Shown here piece by piece: positions 38,060 through 48,938 of a stretch of 64,000 nt of DNA. This DNA comes from Polytrichum commune. Its lineage: Eukaryota > Streptophyta > Polytrichopsida > Polytrichales > Polytrichaceae. A model generated the notes under the pieces. The model was not told the DNA's origin, searched no databases, and worked only from the letters and a program-made list of their open reading frames with translations. The stretch's first letter is position 1. The number at the start of each line of letters is the position of its first letter. The stretch covers positions 4,028,001 to 4,092,000 of the forward strand of contig OX485804.1 in NCBI GenBank assembly GCA_950295325.1, written 5' to 3'. The translations under genes and the position numbers were made by a program.

Positions 38060-38505
38060 CTCACAGTAGCAGTAGTTATGTTGATTGTGGCCCTATCCGG
38101 ACAATCGATCAATTGCAGGCCAAATGTTGTTGTTTGGGGATGCATGGAGGTACGAGGAACATTTATGTTGGATTTTCATGTTGGTGGGTTGATTGTTAGT
38201 TGTGGGTGCTTGTCGTGATTTGGGGGATTGAATTTGTGGTGTCAGTTGTGAGTGATTCAAGGCCCAGTGGGTTTGATTTGCATCGGTGAACTTCAGGTCA
38301 TTATTATAGTGCCATTGAATTTGATTACGGAGGCAAATCGATTACATACCAAATTTTGTTTTTTCACGGATGCATGGAGGTTTGATGAACATGTATGCTA
38401 GATTTTCATGTTGCTTGGTTGATTGTAAGTTGTGGGTGCTTCTGGTGGTTCGGGGGATCAAATTTGGGTGTTGGTTGTGAGTGATTCAAGGCCCGGTGAG
38501 TTGGA
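38060..38505 (+). repeat. direct duplication of a 200-bp block
   Basis: Two diverged copies lie side by side, about 38060-38275 and 38305-38505. Shared ordered segments are ATGCATGGAGG, GAACAT-TATG, TTTTCATGTTG, TTGATTGT-AGTTGTGGGTGCTT, GGGGGAT and TTGTGAGTGATTCAAGGCCC. Several single-base differences and small gaps separate them, so the duplication is not recent. Confidence 0.8.
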
Positions 38506-38514
38506 AGCAAAAAT

Positions 38515-38713
38515 TTGGAAGCTATGCTTAGAATTGCTTTGAAGGGGCCAGATGAGAACTTTGATAATATCATTGAAGAGGCAATTCCTTTGTGAAAAAA
38601 TGGAACTAAATACTAGTTCCTATATGCTAACCCTTCACGTTATATGTCTTTTGCAAGTGACGCTTCTTGTTCAATAACTTCAGTTATGCTTCCCAATTAT
38701 GAGGATGTTGATT
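38515..38713 (+). pseudogene. short coding-like remnant, family unknown
   Basis: One frame reads EAMLRIALKGPDENFDN, then IIEEAIPL, a TGA, KNGTKY, a TAG, FLYANPSRYMSFASDA, then SVMLPNYEDVD and a stop. Composition is protein-like, with two in-frame stops, one of which would be Trp if TGA were TGG. It is probably a transposon-derived exon fragment. I do not recognise the family. Confidence 0.4.
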
Positions 38714-38749
38714 AATTAAAGGTTGCATGTATTGTTGTACTAACCAACC

Positions 38750-40606
38750 TCTAAAAAAATGTATGCATCCTCTTTGGATCCATACATTTTTCAAAGGCTA
38801 CATCCTTGGCCCTAAGATAGTGGGGACTTGGCAACGTTCAACTCCTTCCAGGGATACTTGGGATTTCTTATCCCAAGTACCCCTTATCTAAGTTGCAACA
38901 AGGTGTTTTTTTAGCTTCCATGATAACTTCATAAATAACATAAACAAACTTCTTGGCAGCATGCACTTGACTCTTAGTCCATAATTGATAGGTGTCAAAG
39001 GATGTTGATCAAAATTCGTAAAGGAATGAGTTATTCTCAAAGATTCTTGCCACACATTATTATATGCAAACCCAACCATAGGTTGAGTTTAATCCCAATC
39101 ATTTTGAGTAGGATTAAAATAATGACCCATTAACCCTTCATGTTTAACTACATGTATGCGGGTGGAAATTTGTGAACATAGCTAATTGTCTACCAATCAA
39201 ATGACACAACTCAGTCCAAACCTTACTCATAAACCTTGCATCCATGTCATTAATAATCCTCCAAGGAAGACGGAGAATCTTGAATACATTCACACAATTA
39301 GCGGTCATTTGTGATGATGTGGCCATAAAGTGGGGCATCTTACCTAATTTATGAATACAATCAAAATTGCATCACAACCTTCAAGAATGGAGTGATATCA
39401 TTGATGAAATCAATGCTAACACACTCCCAATTCGGATTCAAAATTTGTATACATTGGACTTGACCTGTTAGTTTTGTAGTAAGTGTTTTAATATGTTGGC
39501 AAGCATTGTAAGCATTTATATAATTCTTCACATTTATGTACTAGATGTGGCCATCCAAAAGGATCTTGAACCATCTTCAAGGTCTTTGATATTCCAACAT
39601 GAATACTATACTATATGGAGTGACGTGATATTCTCAAAGAATATCATCCTCTAAAGATCTGGCATTGGGTATAACTATTGCACCCTTGTGCCACAAAAAA
39701 ATTCTTCAAAACTTATATATTTTCATTTCTTTGTGCCAGAAAATCTAGAGCATATTGTGTGCAACCACCAATTGGGAGCTCTAACCTAGGCACCCTTTTG
39801 TCAAGAAGGCAAGCGATACCAACTCTTGGTATAGAGGGTTCTACTTAAGGGATCAACGGCATTCACTCTTCCCGGGTTTTATTCTCATTTATATTGAAAG
39901 TTTTTCTCTAGGCACTCTATCCACTAGGCTTGACGCCTTAATAAATTTTGTCGCAAATCCAAGAAGGTGAATGGGTATGATTGGTGATCGACCACACCAC
40001 AATTTGAACCTTCTAAATGGCAACGCCATATTCACATTGCATGAACAAGTATTGTTCTATCTTGTTCTCCAATTGTGTGATTATTTTCCATAGGCGAGAG
40101 CTTGCAACCCTCGAAAACAACGTGTCTACCATATTGTAATAGAACAACACCTATTCAAACTATTGAAGCATCGCACATTAATTCAAATGCCTCTCCCAAC
40201 TAGGCAGGACTAGCATAAGCACATGTGTCAAAGTATATTAGACGTCCTATAATACGTCCTCACATTCTAGAGTCCAAATATATTTAGCAGAATGTCTTGG
40301 GAGAGACATAAGAGGCACTACTATGTAGAATAAACCAGGTTACAACATCTAAAATATTTGCATAGCCCCAACAATGAACGCAATTCGAATATCTTGGGTT
40401 GAGGCTGTGTTTACACCGTTTCAATCTTTCTAGGGTTGGCTTTAATTCCCTCCTTGCCCACAACACATTGTCCCAATCACAAAAATTCTTCTTTGGCAAA
40501 TTGACAGTTTGATATTTTTGCAAATAATTCATTCTCTTTTAATATTGAAGGATTTTTCTCATTTGCTTCAAATGGTCTTCTTTGTATTTGAAAATTCCAA
40601 AATATT
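38750..40606 (-). pseudogene. Ty3/gypsy pol remnant, main part
   Basis: Read on the minus strand from 40606 down, the order is that of gypsy pol. Just beside the copia insertion, a reverse transcriptase segment (LVFSNTKEDHLKQ-like) runs into the connection region; RNase H lies between about 40280 and 39970. The integrase core starts near 39430 and includes DARFMSKVWTELCHLIG, the TNFHPHT segment near 39150, and GFAYNNVWQES near 39060. Stops and frameshifts occur throughout. The remaining 5' part lies on the other side of the copia element at 43603-43745. LTRs were not found. Confidence 0.8.
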
Positions 40607-40865
40607 TGTAGAGAGTAGAGCATTAGATTGCTAGTAGTCAATAAAAATATAAATGAAGAGGCATGAGAAAGAATAAGGTTAGAATAAAGCTACCATGCTA
40701 GTCCGAAGTGGAATAAGAGTTATCCCATATTATTTGTATGAAGAGAAGAAAAACAATAAAAGGCAAAGCAAGGAAAACATGAGATCATCTTGCTCCAAAC
40801 ATTGTTCATATGCCTTTGTATAGGTGTCCATGCTTGTGCAATTTTATCTCCTATTGATTCCAATA
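40607..40865 (+). repeat. 5' LTR of the copia element
   Basis: Matches 43329-43597 along its whole length with scattered substitutions and small gaps, and ends exactly where the primer site starts. The 3' LTR is about 10 bp longer. Confidence 0.92.
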
Positions 40866-40884
40866 GGTTATGGGTCCACCATGC
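40866..40884 (+). other. primer-binding site, initiator-tRNA anticodon-arm type
   Basis: GGTTATGGGTCCACCATGC lies immediately after the 5' LTR. It is complementary, apart from two positions, to the anticodon arm of plant initiator Met-tRNA rather than to its 3' end. This indicates priming by a cleaved half-tRNA, a mode known in some copia elements. The tRNA sequence is recalled, not searched. Confidence 0.7.
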
Positions 40885-41218
40885 AAGTGAGGTGCCTAGA
40901 AATTTGATTGCATTCGAGTTTGCGGAGTGGATCTTGAGGAGTTGGCGCTTCGGAGCGTTGAAGGTATCCAAGGGCACATTTTGTTGTTATAAATATTTCT
41001 TTGTTTGAATGTCTGTTTGATGGAAAAACATGTGATTTGAGTTTCTTGAGTGTAGAGAGGTTTATTTGAGAGGTTTGAAGGTGTTTAGACTTCAAGCATT
41101 TGATTTAAGTGTTTTGAGTAATCAAGGGTTTCTTTGAGAGCGTTGAAGGTGCTTAGACTCCAATAGTATATGACTTGAGACACTTGAGTGTTAAGAAACT
41201 TATTTAAAAGCTTTAGAT

Positions 41219-43311
41219 GTGTATTTGGGTGCGTCGCCTACGCAAATGGTGTCGGACGAGCAAAGGAGTAAGCTCAATGCAAATGACACAAAATGTTTGT
41301 TTTTGGATTATTGTGAGGGGACTAAGACCTATAGGACAATGTGTTTACAAACTAAAAAGATTATAAAAAATAAAGATGTGGTATTCACAGAGGATGACAC
41401 GAGCGTTGGAAATTCTTTGGAATTATGTCCCAGTGGGAGAAATGAAGGCCCTACGGTAGTTACTATGGATGAATCTTCTAAATTATCTTTGTGTGATGAT
41501 GGTGAGGAGTGCGAGGAACAAATGAAAGATTATTTGATTGAAATGAAGAGGCAATTGAAATTCCCACAGAGAATGACGGTCGTGTTGAGAGATTCAGCAA
41601 TGATGGAAGATATCCTAAGAGGAAGCGGCGTCCGTTCAGAGAATGGTGGAAGAATCACATTCTACCCCAACACGGCGAAGAACGGGTCAATGTGACATTG
41701 TTAGATGATCATTTGAATTTGTGCGAAGCATTGAGATCCGAAGATGTGAGCAAGTGGGAGGCCACAATGCAAGAGGAGTACGACTCGCTCATGGCCAACT
41801 ATACATAAGAATTGACCAACCTTCCAAAGAATTGCAAGAGTATAAGATGCAAATGGGTGTTCCACATCAAGAATGAAGGATTTGGTGAAATTATTAGGTA
41901 TAAGGTACGATTAATAGCAAAGGGATATTTTCAAGTAGCCGGAGTGGATTTTAATGAGATTTTTGCTCCTGTGGCCAAGTTGATCACTATTAGATGCATC
42001 CTCGCATTAGAATCAGCCATGAATTGAGAGATCCACCAAATGGCTGTAAAAACGCCGTTTTGAATGGAATATTGGAGGTGAATATTCATATGGATCAACC
42101 GGAGGTTTTGTATAAGAGAAAAAAGAAAATCTTGTGTGCAAACTCAAAAAAACTTTGTACGGGCTCAAGCAATTGCTTAGGGCGTGGTACTACCGTATCG
42201 ACTCGTTCTTCATTAACAAAGGTTTTTGTAGGAACCAAACGGATCATTTGTTGTACGTCAAGCAAACGGGTGAATATTTGTTGGTGGCAATCCTCTATGA
42301 GGATGATTTGATCATATAAGCAAGCAATGTAACCCAATTGAAGTGACTCAAATTGGAGCTCGAGAAGGAATTTGAGATGAGTGATATTGGAGAATTGCAT
42401 TATTGTCTAGGAGTGGAATTTGAGAGGAATTTGAGAGGAATAGAGAAGCCCATACCAATACCATGAACCAAAGGAGCTACATTGAAGTGGTCCTCAAACT
42501 CTTATTCCACTTCAATTCGTTTTTCCACTTCAATTCAACATGGAAAAATGCAAACCGGTCAGAAATCCATTCGATGTGAATTCAAAATTGTTAAAACTTT
42601 CGGATGAGGAATATATAAATGTACAAAAAAAAATGAAAGGTGGACCATATAAGGCCGGAGTAGGATCTCTCATGTATGCAATGGTGGCCACGAGGGCTGA
42701 CATTGCATTTGTGGTAAGTACGGTGAGCCAATTCATGTCGAAGGCCGGTCCACCACATTGGATGGCCGTGAAATACATCATGAGGTATTTGAAGGGCACT
42801 TTGGACTTCAAATTATGCCCTGGAGGCAAGGATATTGTCTTGAGAAGTTTATTGCAATGTGGATTGGGCATGAGATGTAAACGACCTGCGATGCACCACG
42901 GGGTACGTGTTTTTTTTTATTGGCGTTGGAGTCAGTTTGTAAAAGTGCAAGAAAAAACCAACCATTGTCTTGTCTACAATGGAGGCAGAGTACATGCCTA
43001 CTAGCCATTGTACTAAGGAGATGGTTTGGCTTAGGCAACTTTTGGCGGATGTAGAATATGTGCAAGAAGGACAGACATCCATCATGTGTGACAATCAATG
43101 ATGAATAGCACTTGCAAAGAATCCCACATATCATTCTCATACCAAACCTATCGATGTACAACATCACTTCATTAGAGAGAAACTAGAAAACCAAAAGGTA
43201 TGTTTGAAATATTGTCTAACGGAGGATATGATAGCGGATGTGCTAACCAAACCACTTGCAAATGATAGGCATCAAACATCAACAAATGCAATGGGTTTAG
43301 AAGCCTTTGAC
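41219..43311 (+). pseudogene. copia pol remnant: integrase C-terminus, reverse transcriptase, RNase H
   Basis: In order: integrase C-terminal tail (DTKCLFLDYCEGTKTYR, 41280-41330); reverse transcriptase (CKWVFHIKNEGFGEIIRYKV at about 41850, then FNEIFAPVAKLITIR); the catalytic motif as LYEDDLII near 42293, where YVDD is usual; then ELHYCLGVEFER near 42395. RNase H follows, with MEAEY near 42978 and HFIREKLENQ, DMIADVLTKPL near 43168-43260. Frames change near 41640, 42020, 42320 and 42850, and there is a stop at 41806, so no functional protein can be made. Confidence 0.88.
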
Positions 43312-43328
43312 TACTCGCAAAGTGGGAG

Positions 43329-43597
43329 TGTAGAGGGTAGAGCATTAGATTGTTCATAGTTAATAGAAATATAAAGGAAGAGGCATGAGAAAGAATAAGG
43401 TTAGAATAAGGCTACCATGCTAGTCCGAAGAGGGATAAAAATTGTCCCATATTGTTTGTGTGAACCAATGAAGAGAAAAAAAACAATAAAAAAAACAAAG
43501 CAAGGATAGCATGAGACTATCTCACTCCAAGCATTGTTCATATGCCTTTGTGTAGGTGTCTATGCTTGTGCAATTTTATCTCCTATTGATTCCAATA
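43329..43597 (+). repeat. 3' LTR of the copia element
   Basis: Starts TGTAGAGGGTAGAGCATTAG after a purine-rich tract and ends CCAATA, followed by the ATATT duplication. Pairs with the 5' LTR at 40607-40865. Confidence 0.92.
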
Positions 43598-43602
43598 ATA
43601 TT

Positions 43603-43745
43603 TTCCAAATGTACCAAGGTGTTCTAAGAAATGCAAATCATAACTCTTTGAAAAGTAGTTGATGGGTTGGTTAAATCAAATCTTAAGACTCTGCATTGGT
43701 AGTGCCCAAAAGGTGTTCTGAATGGAGTCATAGGAGCATCTTCTA
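43603..43745 (-). pseudogene. Ty3/gypsy pol remnant, part beyond the copia insertion
   Basis: In reverse complement this gives PFRTPFGHY-like, then FDLTNPSTTFQRVM, the segment before the catalytic motif of gypsy reverse transcriptase. The sequence continues at 40606 with LVFS after the copia element and one ATATT copy are removed. Upstream gypsy sequence stops where repeat family R begins. Confidence 0.75.
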
Positions 43746-44000
43746 TGGGATTTTTATTTTCATATGAATACCTTGTTTAATATCAAAGTGTTCAAGATTC
43801 TCGTGCTCATTAAGTGATCACATAGATCCCCCCCAATCATGTTGACAATGAAGCCTAGAATGGTTAGCATAATTTTCCACGTAGTCTAATCTCTTTCCAA
43901 CACATGTTTTTTTGGTGCTAACTTCTAGATCCACACCTAACCACATAGCATTCAAATATAGGTGTCCATATTCAAGTTTTGTTCAATTTAGGCACGTATA
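43745..44000 (+). repeat. dispersed repeat family R, copy 2
   Basis: Contains TTCATATGAATACCTTG, TATCAAAGTGTT, GTGCTCATTAAGTGATCACA, TCATGTTGACAATGAAGCC, ACGTAGTCTAATCTCTTTCC and CACACCTAACCACATAG in the same order as 4115-4400. It replaces the upstream continuation of the gypsy remnant, so one of the two interrupted or truncated the other. Confidence 0.75.
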
Positions 44001-44005
44001 GCTTA

Positions 44006-44531
44006 GAACCACTCATTGGAGCTTGAGGGCCCTTGACCGGTGATATACATATTACATGAGTGGTTGAGAAGCCCAAGATGACCCAAGTTCACTTTACACT
44101 AAGACCTAAGGACTTTAGCAACCAAAGAAATTTGAATGGTTGAAAAATCTACATGGCATCATACATCACACCAAGTGGATAAATTTTCACTGTCCTACCG
44201 GATATTGCGTTAGGCCCATTTAAAAAAAGAGGTGGGCCTAATGCAACACTAGGGGCCATGCAAACAATTAAATTGCCAACGGCTCTAAAAATATTATATT
44301 GTGATAGTGGGGTCTTGGACTACCTACTATTTTATATTATCCATTAAATATGTTGCGGTCCCTCAACATGGTCCACTTTCACTTTCAATTAAGCTTGAGG
44401 GCCCATCAATTTTGAAATTAGATTTCTATTTCCCATAGTACAACATTTGGATGATTTTCAAGGGCCCCTTAGATTTCATGATCATAGCTCTTGGTCCGTG
44501 TGTTAAGCGACCCTTCTGTGTAAATGGGCCC
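44006..44531. repeat. Harbinger-like MITE
   Basis: The right end in reverse complement is GGGCCCATTTACACAGAAGG. The left end is weak (GAACCACTCATTGGAGC), preceded by TTA; the right flank is TAA. The interior matches 32756-33229 in reverse orientation, for example GATTTTCAAGGGCCC and CTCTTGGTCCGTGTGTTAAG. The left end appears eroded. Confidence 0.65.
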
Positions 44532-44562
44532 TAAAGTTAGCATGTCACTTAGGCCATATCCA

Positions 44563-45391
44563 GGGTTGTCTATTGTGTCGTGACGGAGGGTAATCCCGAC
44601 ATAATGTCGTGCCGTCACGACACGTATCCGTCACGACATTATGCCGGATGATGTCTTTATCCTGCCGGACTTGAATTTTACCAAATTTTTTTGTGTATTT
44701 ACATTACCCCATTGCGGACACGTAGGAGTTACGATGTCCACGTGTGATGACATGTCAACAAAGTAGAGGTAAAGTGGGGAATAAAATTATTAGCGCCCGT
44801 CCGCCCTCCCGTCCGCCCCCGTTCCCCGTACCCTAACCCCGCTCCCTTAGCCCATTAACATGTTCCCTACGTTCCCTCCCGTCCAACCCCCCCGTCCGAC
44901 CTTTTCCCGTCCTCCCTTTTCCCGTCCGACCTTCCCGTCCTCCCTCCCCGTCCTCCCCCTCCGACCCATCCCCCCCCCCCCCCCCCCCCCGCCCGACCCT
45001 CCCCCCATCCGCCCCCCCCCCCCCTGCCCGACCCTCACCCCCGTCCGACCCCACGTTCCCCCGCGTTCCCACACGTCCGCCCGCGCTCCCCACCCGTTCC
45101 CCCCGTCCGACCTACACCCTCCTTAGTAATATTTTATTACTTTGATTTTAACAAAATGGTAAACACAATGGCAAAATGGTTTACATGCCAAGGGAAATAT
45201 GCACATCCACGTCGGCATTTTTTGCCACATAGGACGCCACCTTGGCAAGAAGGTAAGTATTTTACCCACCCTACTAGGTTGACCCTAGTTTGACCCTACG
45301 AGGAGCCTATTGTGTCGTGACGGAGGGGTCCGACCCGACACGACGCGTCATGACGGCACGACCCCGTCATGACGTCGCGATAGACAACCTT
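44563..45391. mobile_element. Mutator-like non-autonomous element with C-rich core
   Basis: Flanked by a perfect 11-bp direct repeat GGCCATATCCA at 44552-44562 and 45392-45402. Ends are inverted: left GGGTTGTCTATTGTGTCGTG, right in reverse complement AAGGTTGTCTATCGCGACG, with GTCGTGACGG / GTCATGACGG motifs inside both. A duplication of 9-11 bp is the Mutator hallmark. The core at 44798-45120 is almost purely pyrimidine on the + strand (CCCGTCCGACC-type repeats and C runs over 15 bases). Proline- or glycine-rich frames read from it are low-complexity artefacts. No transposase is present. 829 bp. Confidence 0.8.
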
Positions 45392-45402
45392 GGCCATATC
45401 CA

Positions 45403-48119
45403 TGCTAGGGCTAGTCGTTGGTCCTAGGTTGTAGAAAGTGCATCTCTCTATGAAATTTACTGCTATGAATAAGGAATTTTTCTGTCTTACTCACAATAAC
45501 CTCATTGGATGTAACATACTACAGCTCCGCTAGTGCATACAAGACAAAAACTTCTATCAAGTTGGGAACTCTCCCATTGGTGTCGACCAATCGTTGGGCC
45601 TAGTGTGGACATGGTATTGTATTACCAAATGCAATTGTGCTCTTTATATATAGATATCGAGGCTTCTTTGTTACAGAGGGTGGATGAATGCATGGATGGT
45701 GCAAAGTGAGTACACTCTAAACTCCGTAATATCACACTTGTGGCAACCAAAGTGCACGTGATATTAAGGAGTTTTGTAGTGTTAACATGGATGCATGATA
45801 CTATAGAATTAGTGCAGCATGTGACATTATGGAATAACACAAAGGAGATGTGAGGACAATTTGAATTCATTCTCCCGTCACCTACGCTAGTGCGGTCCAC
45901 TCCACTTGACCATCCTGGGCGATGTGGTGGACACATGCACCAACATTCAACAAGTGACAGAAGAAGAAGAAGAAGAAGAAGAAGAAGAAGAAGGTGATAC
46001 TCCATATGTTGACACATGGCACAATGCGAGGGCGTGGGTTGACTTCTTGGGTGGTTTGCATTAAGGACAGATTTTGTGATATAAGGGAGAGAAATGTGAC
46101 AATAAGGAGTGAGATTTGAACTACGAACATCCGTCCCCTAGGGTTACGGGATATTAGAGAGTGTGTGACATTATGGAGGTTGATATTACGGAGTTTGGGG
46201 TGTGCTTATGAGAAACGGTTGCGACGGTTGGAGGGCGTTTGGATCACTTGAATTGCAATTGCCACAAGGAAGTCCTTTGGGTTAGCATTAATGAATGTGT
46301 CCAAGTAACACCAGAGTCCCCAAGTCGGGTTCCATCTCTTGCACATTGCAAGTTAAAAATAGTTGGGCTATTTTGGCGGGTCCTTGCAAGGCTCTCACGT
46401 GAGAATTAAGTTTGTACTCAAGAATTGGGAGTGAGTTTTGGCATTCTTGTGATTGCAGTGAAAGCATGCATTCGGCAACAAGGCTGTCTTGTTCTGTCTG
46501 GACAGCCACATTTCAACCTGGCAGGGTGGATTGCAATAAGCCTCCATCAAGTTCATTTGGATGCTAACTTTTAACCCTGTAAGTTACACCTTTTGCAAGC
46601 CTGGTTTGGGCCTCCCCTATACTGTAGCATCATAGCTGGTTTGTGCAAAAAATAAATTCCAAATAAACACCCGAAAAAAATCGGAAATTATGAACCCAAT
46701 CAAACGAATAAGTGGGAAATTATATTAGGAAAAAAATTAGTTACCGGAAATTTTGGACTCTTCTTCTAAGCTCCAACCACGTCAATGCGCCCTAAGAGGT
46801 TGCATGCTAATGCGGCCTCTTGGCTCGGAGCCCTGTTGACTCGAAGCGGCAAACTCTCTTTCTGTATCCATCTCCCTCTCCTCCTTGCTAATAGGGATAA
46901 GAGCAAAACCAACCTGTCGTCGTTGTTTTGGTGCCATTTTTAACACTCTTCTCACACCCAAAAGACCTAACACGTACACTGTGCAAAGACAAACAAGAGC
47001 CACACTAAGTAAGGTTAAGGTGGATACTTAGGTTTAAGGCCAAGAAGCCGCCACGAATGAATGAAAAAAAACAACAACCTACTTCCAATACTGTTGGACC
47101 TTTACCATATAAAACGAAGTAAGTTTTTTGAAATCATAAGACTGACGAAATTTCATAAACTATAGTTTTAGTTGACGAACCTTAATTTTCAAAAAATAAA
47201 TAAATAATTGTTTCGAGGTGCACGAACCACCTAGTATGGTGCCATGGTACTATATAGGATATTCTTCTGAGACTGTACAATGTGGATTACATTGTGATGG
47301 TATTTATTGGTAGATATCAATAGCTTGCTCAATGTTGTCGCGGAAAGTTACACTTTCGCACACCCACCCCAACGTAACTTTAAAGGGATCTTATGAAGAC
47401 TTCATGTCAACAAGCCTCATAATGTCATTCTTTATTTCATTGCTTGTCTTCACTGGGGTCCACTGCCAAGTACACAAATTCTCAAATCGAGATCAAAATG
47501 AGCCCATATATATATGTATAATTGCAAGTTTTCAGTCTGAATTTATGAGATGCATGGCATGGCAAAACTAATTAATAAGGCATCTTAGTTAAAAGCCTTT
47601 TAAGAAGGCTCTCAAAAGTCTGATGAGCATCTTAAAAGCATGCCAACTCAGAATCGTATTGAAACCCTGATCCGCAAGGCCCACTACTCTTCCTTTCACG
47701 TGTCACAATGTCAATGACACTCTGATATACATATTTAAGAAAGCGAACACTTATCATGCTCTGAAGAATGTAATAATGAAGAAAGAATATGCAATTAGCA
47801 TGAAGAGTACTTAAAGCGTTTAATAGGGGTTAAGCAATGTATGTTCTAACTCATCTACTTACAAGGATATTATTGTGAATCTTGATCACAAGCTCTTTGA
47901 GCCTTGTGTGGTGATTGATCATGTCCACCAAGACTAGTGCACATGCTATCAAATTGTATTGCTTACTAGATGGACCATACTTAGTTACTTTTTGTTGTTT
48001 GCTATCTTGAACTACTCAAATTCACAAGGTTCAATTTTTTGTGCGTCCACAAATGTATACGAAGAAGCTAGGATTAATTCTATAGAGTTTTGGAGTTGAT
48101 CTCGAATTGAACTATGAAT
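45403..48119. other. intergenic, no gene seen
   Basis: AT-rich with no recognised gene or bounded repeat apart from a GAA microsatellite at 45959-45993. Frames of up to 130 codons on the minus strand are driven by that microsatellite and show no domain. Confidence 0.45.
45959..45993. repeat. (GAA)n microsatellite
   Basis: About eleven consecutive AGA/GAA units. Confidence 0.95.
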
Positions 48120-48290
48120 TATCAAAGTTCACTGATAGTGAGCATGAGAAGGTCACATAGGTCCCCCCCCCCCCCCCTCCAATTATGTTGACTAATGAAC
48201 CTAAAAGTTAGAATAGTTAACGCACCTTGAACACGTAGTCCAAACTCTTGTAAACACATGTTTTTTTTTGGTGTGTCGGCTTTAAATCAA
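48120..48290 (+). repeat. dispersed repeat family R, fragment
   Basis: Shares GGTCACATAGGTCC, a C homopolymer at 48165-48178, AATTATGTTGACTAATGAACC, AACACGTAGTCCAAACTC and AAACACATG with the family. The ends are not clear. Confidence 0.6.
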
Positions 48291-48765
48291 GACGTTGAAG
48301 TTTGAGTGGCATAAACTAACTAAATTAAACCTCAAAGTAGGTGCCCAAAAATTGCAATAACCAAATTAGGCCTATTTGCCTCAACCCATAAAGACTGAAG
48401 CAAAGACTTTTCAAAATCGCCTAAAACAATTCAATTCAATTCAACAACTTATTGAAGAAAATAGACAGTGCCTCTTATAGTAGTCTTACCATATGAATGA
48501 TATCATTGTAAACTTAGGATTTCTCACACACAAATTCAAAAGATAATAACATAAACATGTACATTAGTATGGTCGGGCAAAAACATGGCAACAACATTTG
48601 CTCAATTTGTAGGGTTAAAACACAATATTCATTCAAATGAGAGTTTTCTAGTGAATTGAGAGTACATAAAGCAAACTATTAATCCAAGAATGAAATGAAA
48701 ACCACTGGAAAGTTGTAGAGTACAAGTAAAAAAATAACATTTGATTTTCCACCGTAAATTCCGCC

Positions 48766-48938
48766 GTAGTTTCCATTAAAATGAGAGTATGTTAAGCTGG
48801 GAAATCGACTCATTTAGGTCGACTCAACCTAAATTGACACCATATTGTCCTCATTTAGGCCGACTCAACCTAAATTGACTAACATATTGTCCTTATTTAG
48901 GTCGACTCAACCTAAATTGACTAACATAATTGTCCTCA
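48766..48938. repeat. hAT left end: terminal inverted repeat and three subterminal units
   Basis: Subterminal units begin near 48811, 48852 and 48895, each TTTAGGTCGACTCAACCTAAA with linker TTGACTAACATATTGTCC (the first linker is shorter). The second unit has GCC for GTC. Confidence 0.9.

Larger units (their letters stand above)
40607..43597 (+). mobile_element. Ty1/copia LTR retrotransposon, internally deleted
   Basis: Two LTRs at 40607-40865 and 43329-43597 are flanked by the 5-bp duplication ATATT (40602-40606, 43598-43602). A primer site directly follows the left LTR, and a purine stretch (AAAGTGGGAG) directly precedes the right one. LTRs begin TGTAGAG and end CCAATA. The interior is only about 2.46 kb: gag, protease and nearly all of integrase are missing, and the coding part starts at the integrase C-terminus. 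It could only have moved with proteins supplied in trans. Its target lies inside the reverse transcriptase of an older gypsy element. Confidence 0.92.

Noticed and set aside
44833-45126. Proline-rich and glycine-rich open frames on both strands
   Set aside because: They come from the C-rich low-complexity core of the Mutator-like element and carry no domain.
45622-46130. Minus-strand frames of up to 131 codons
   Set aside because: Leucine or phenylalanine runs are read from the GAA microsatellite; no conserved domain.
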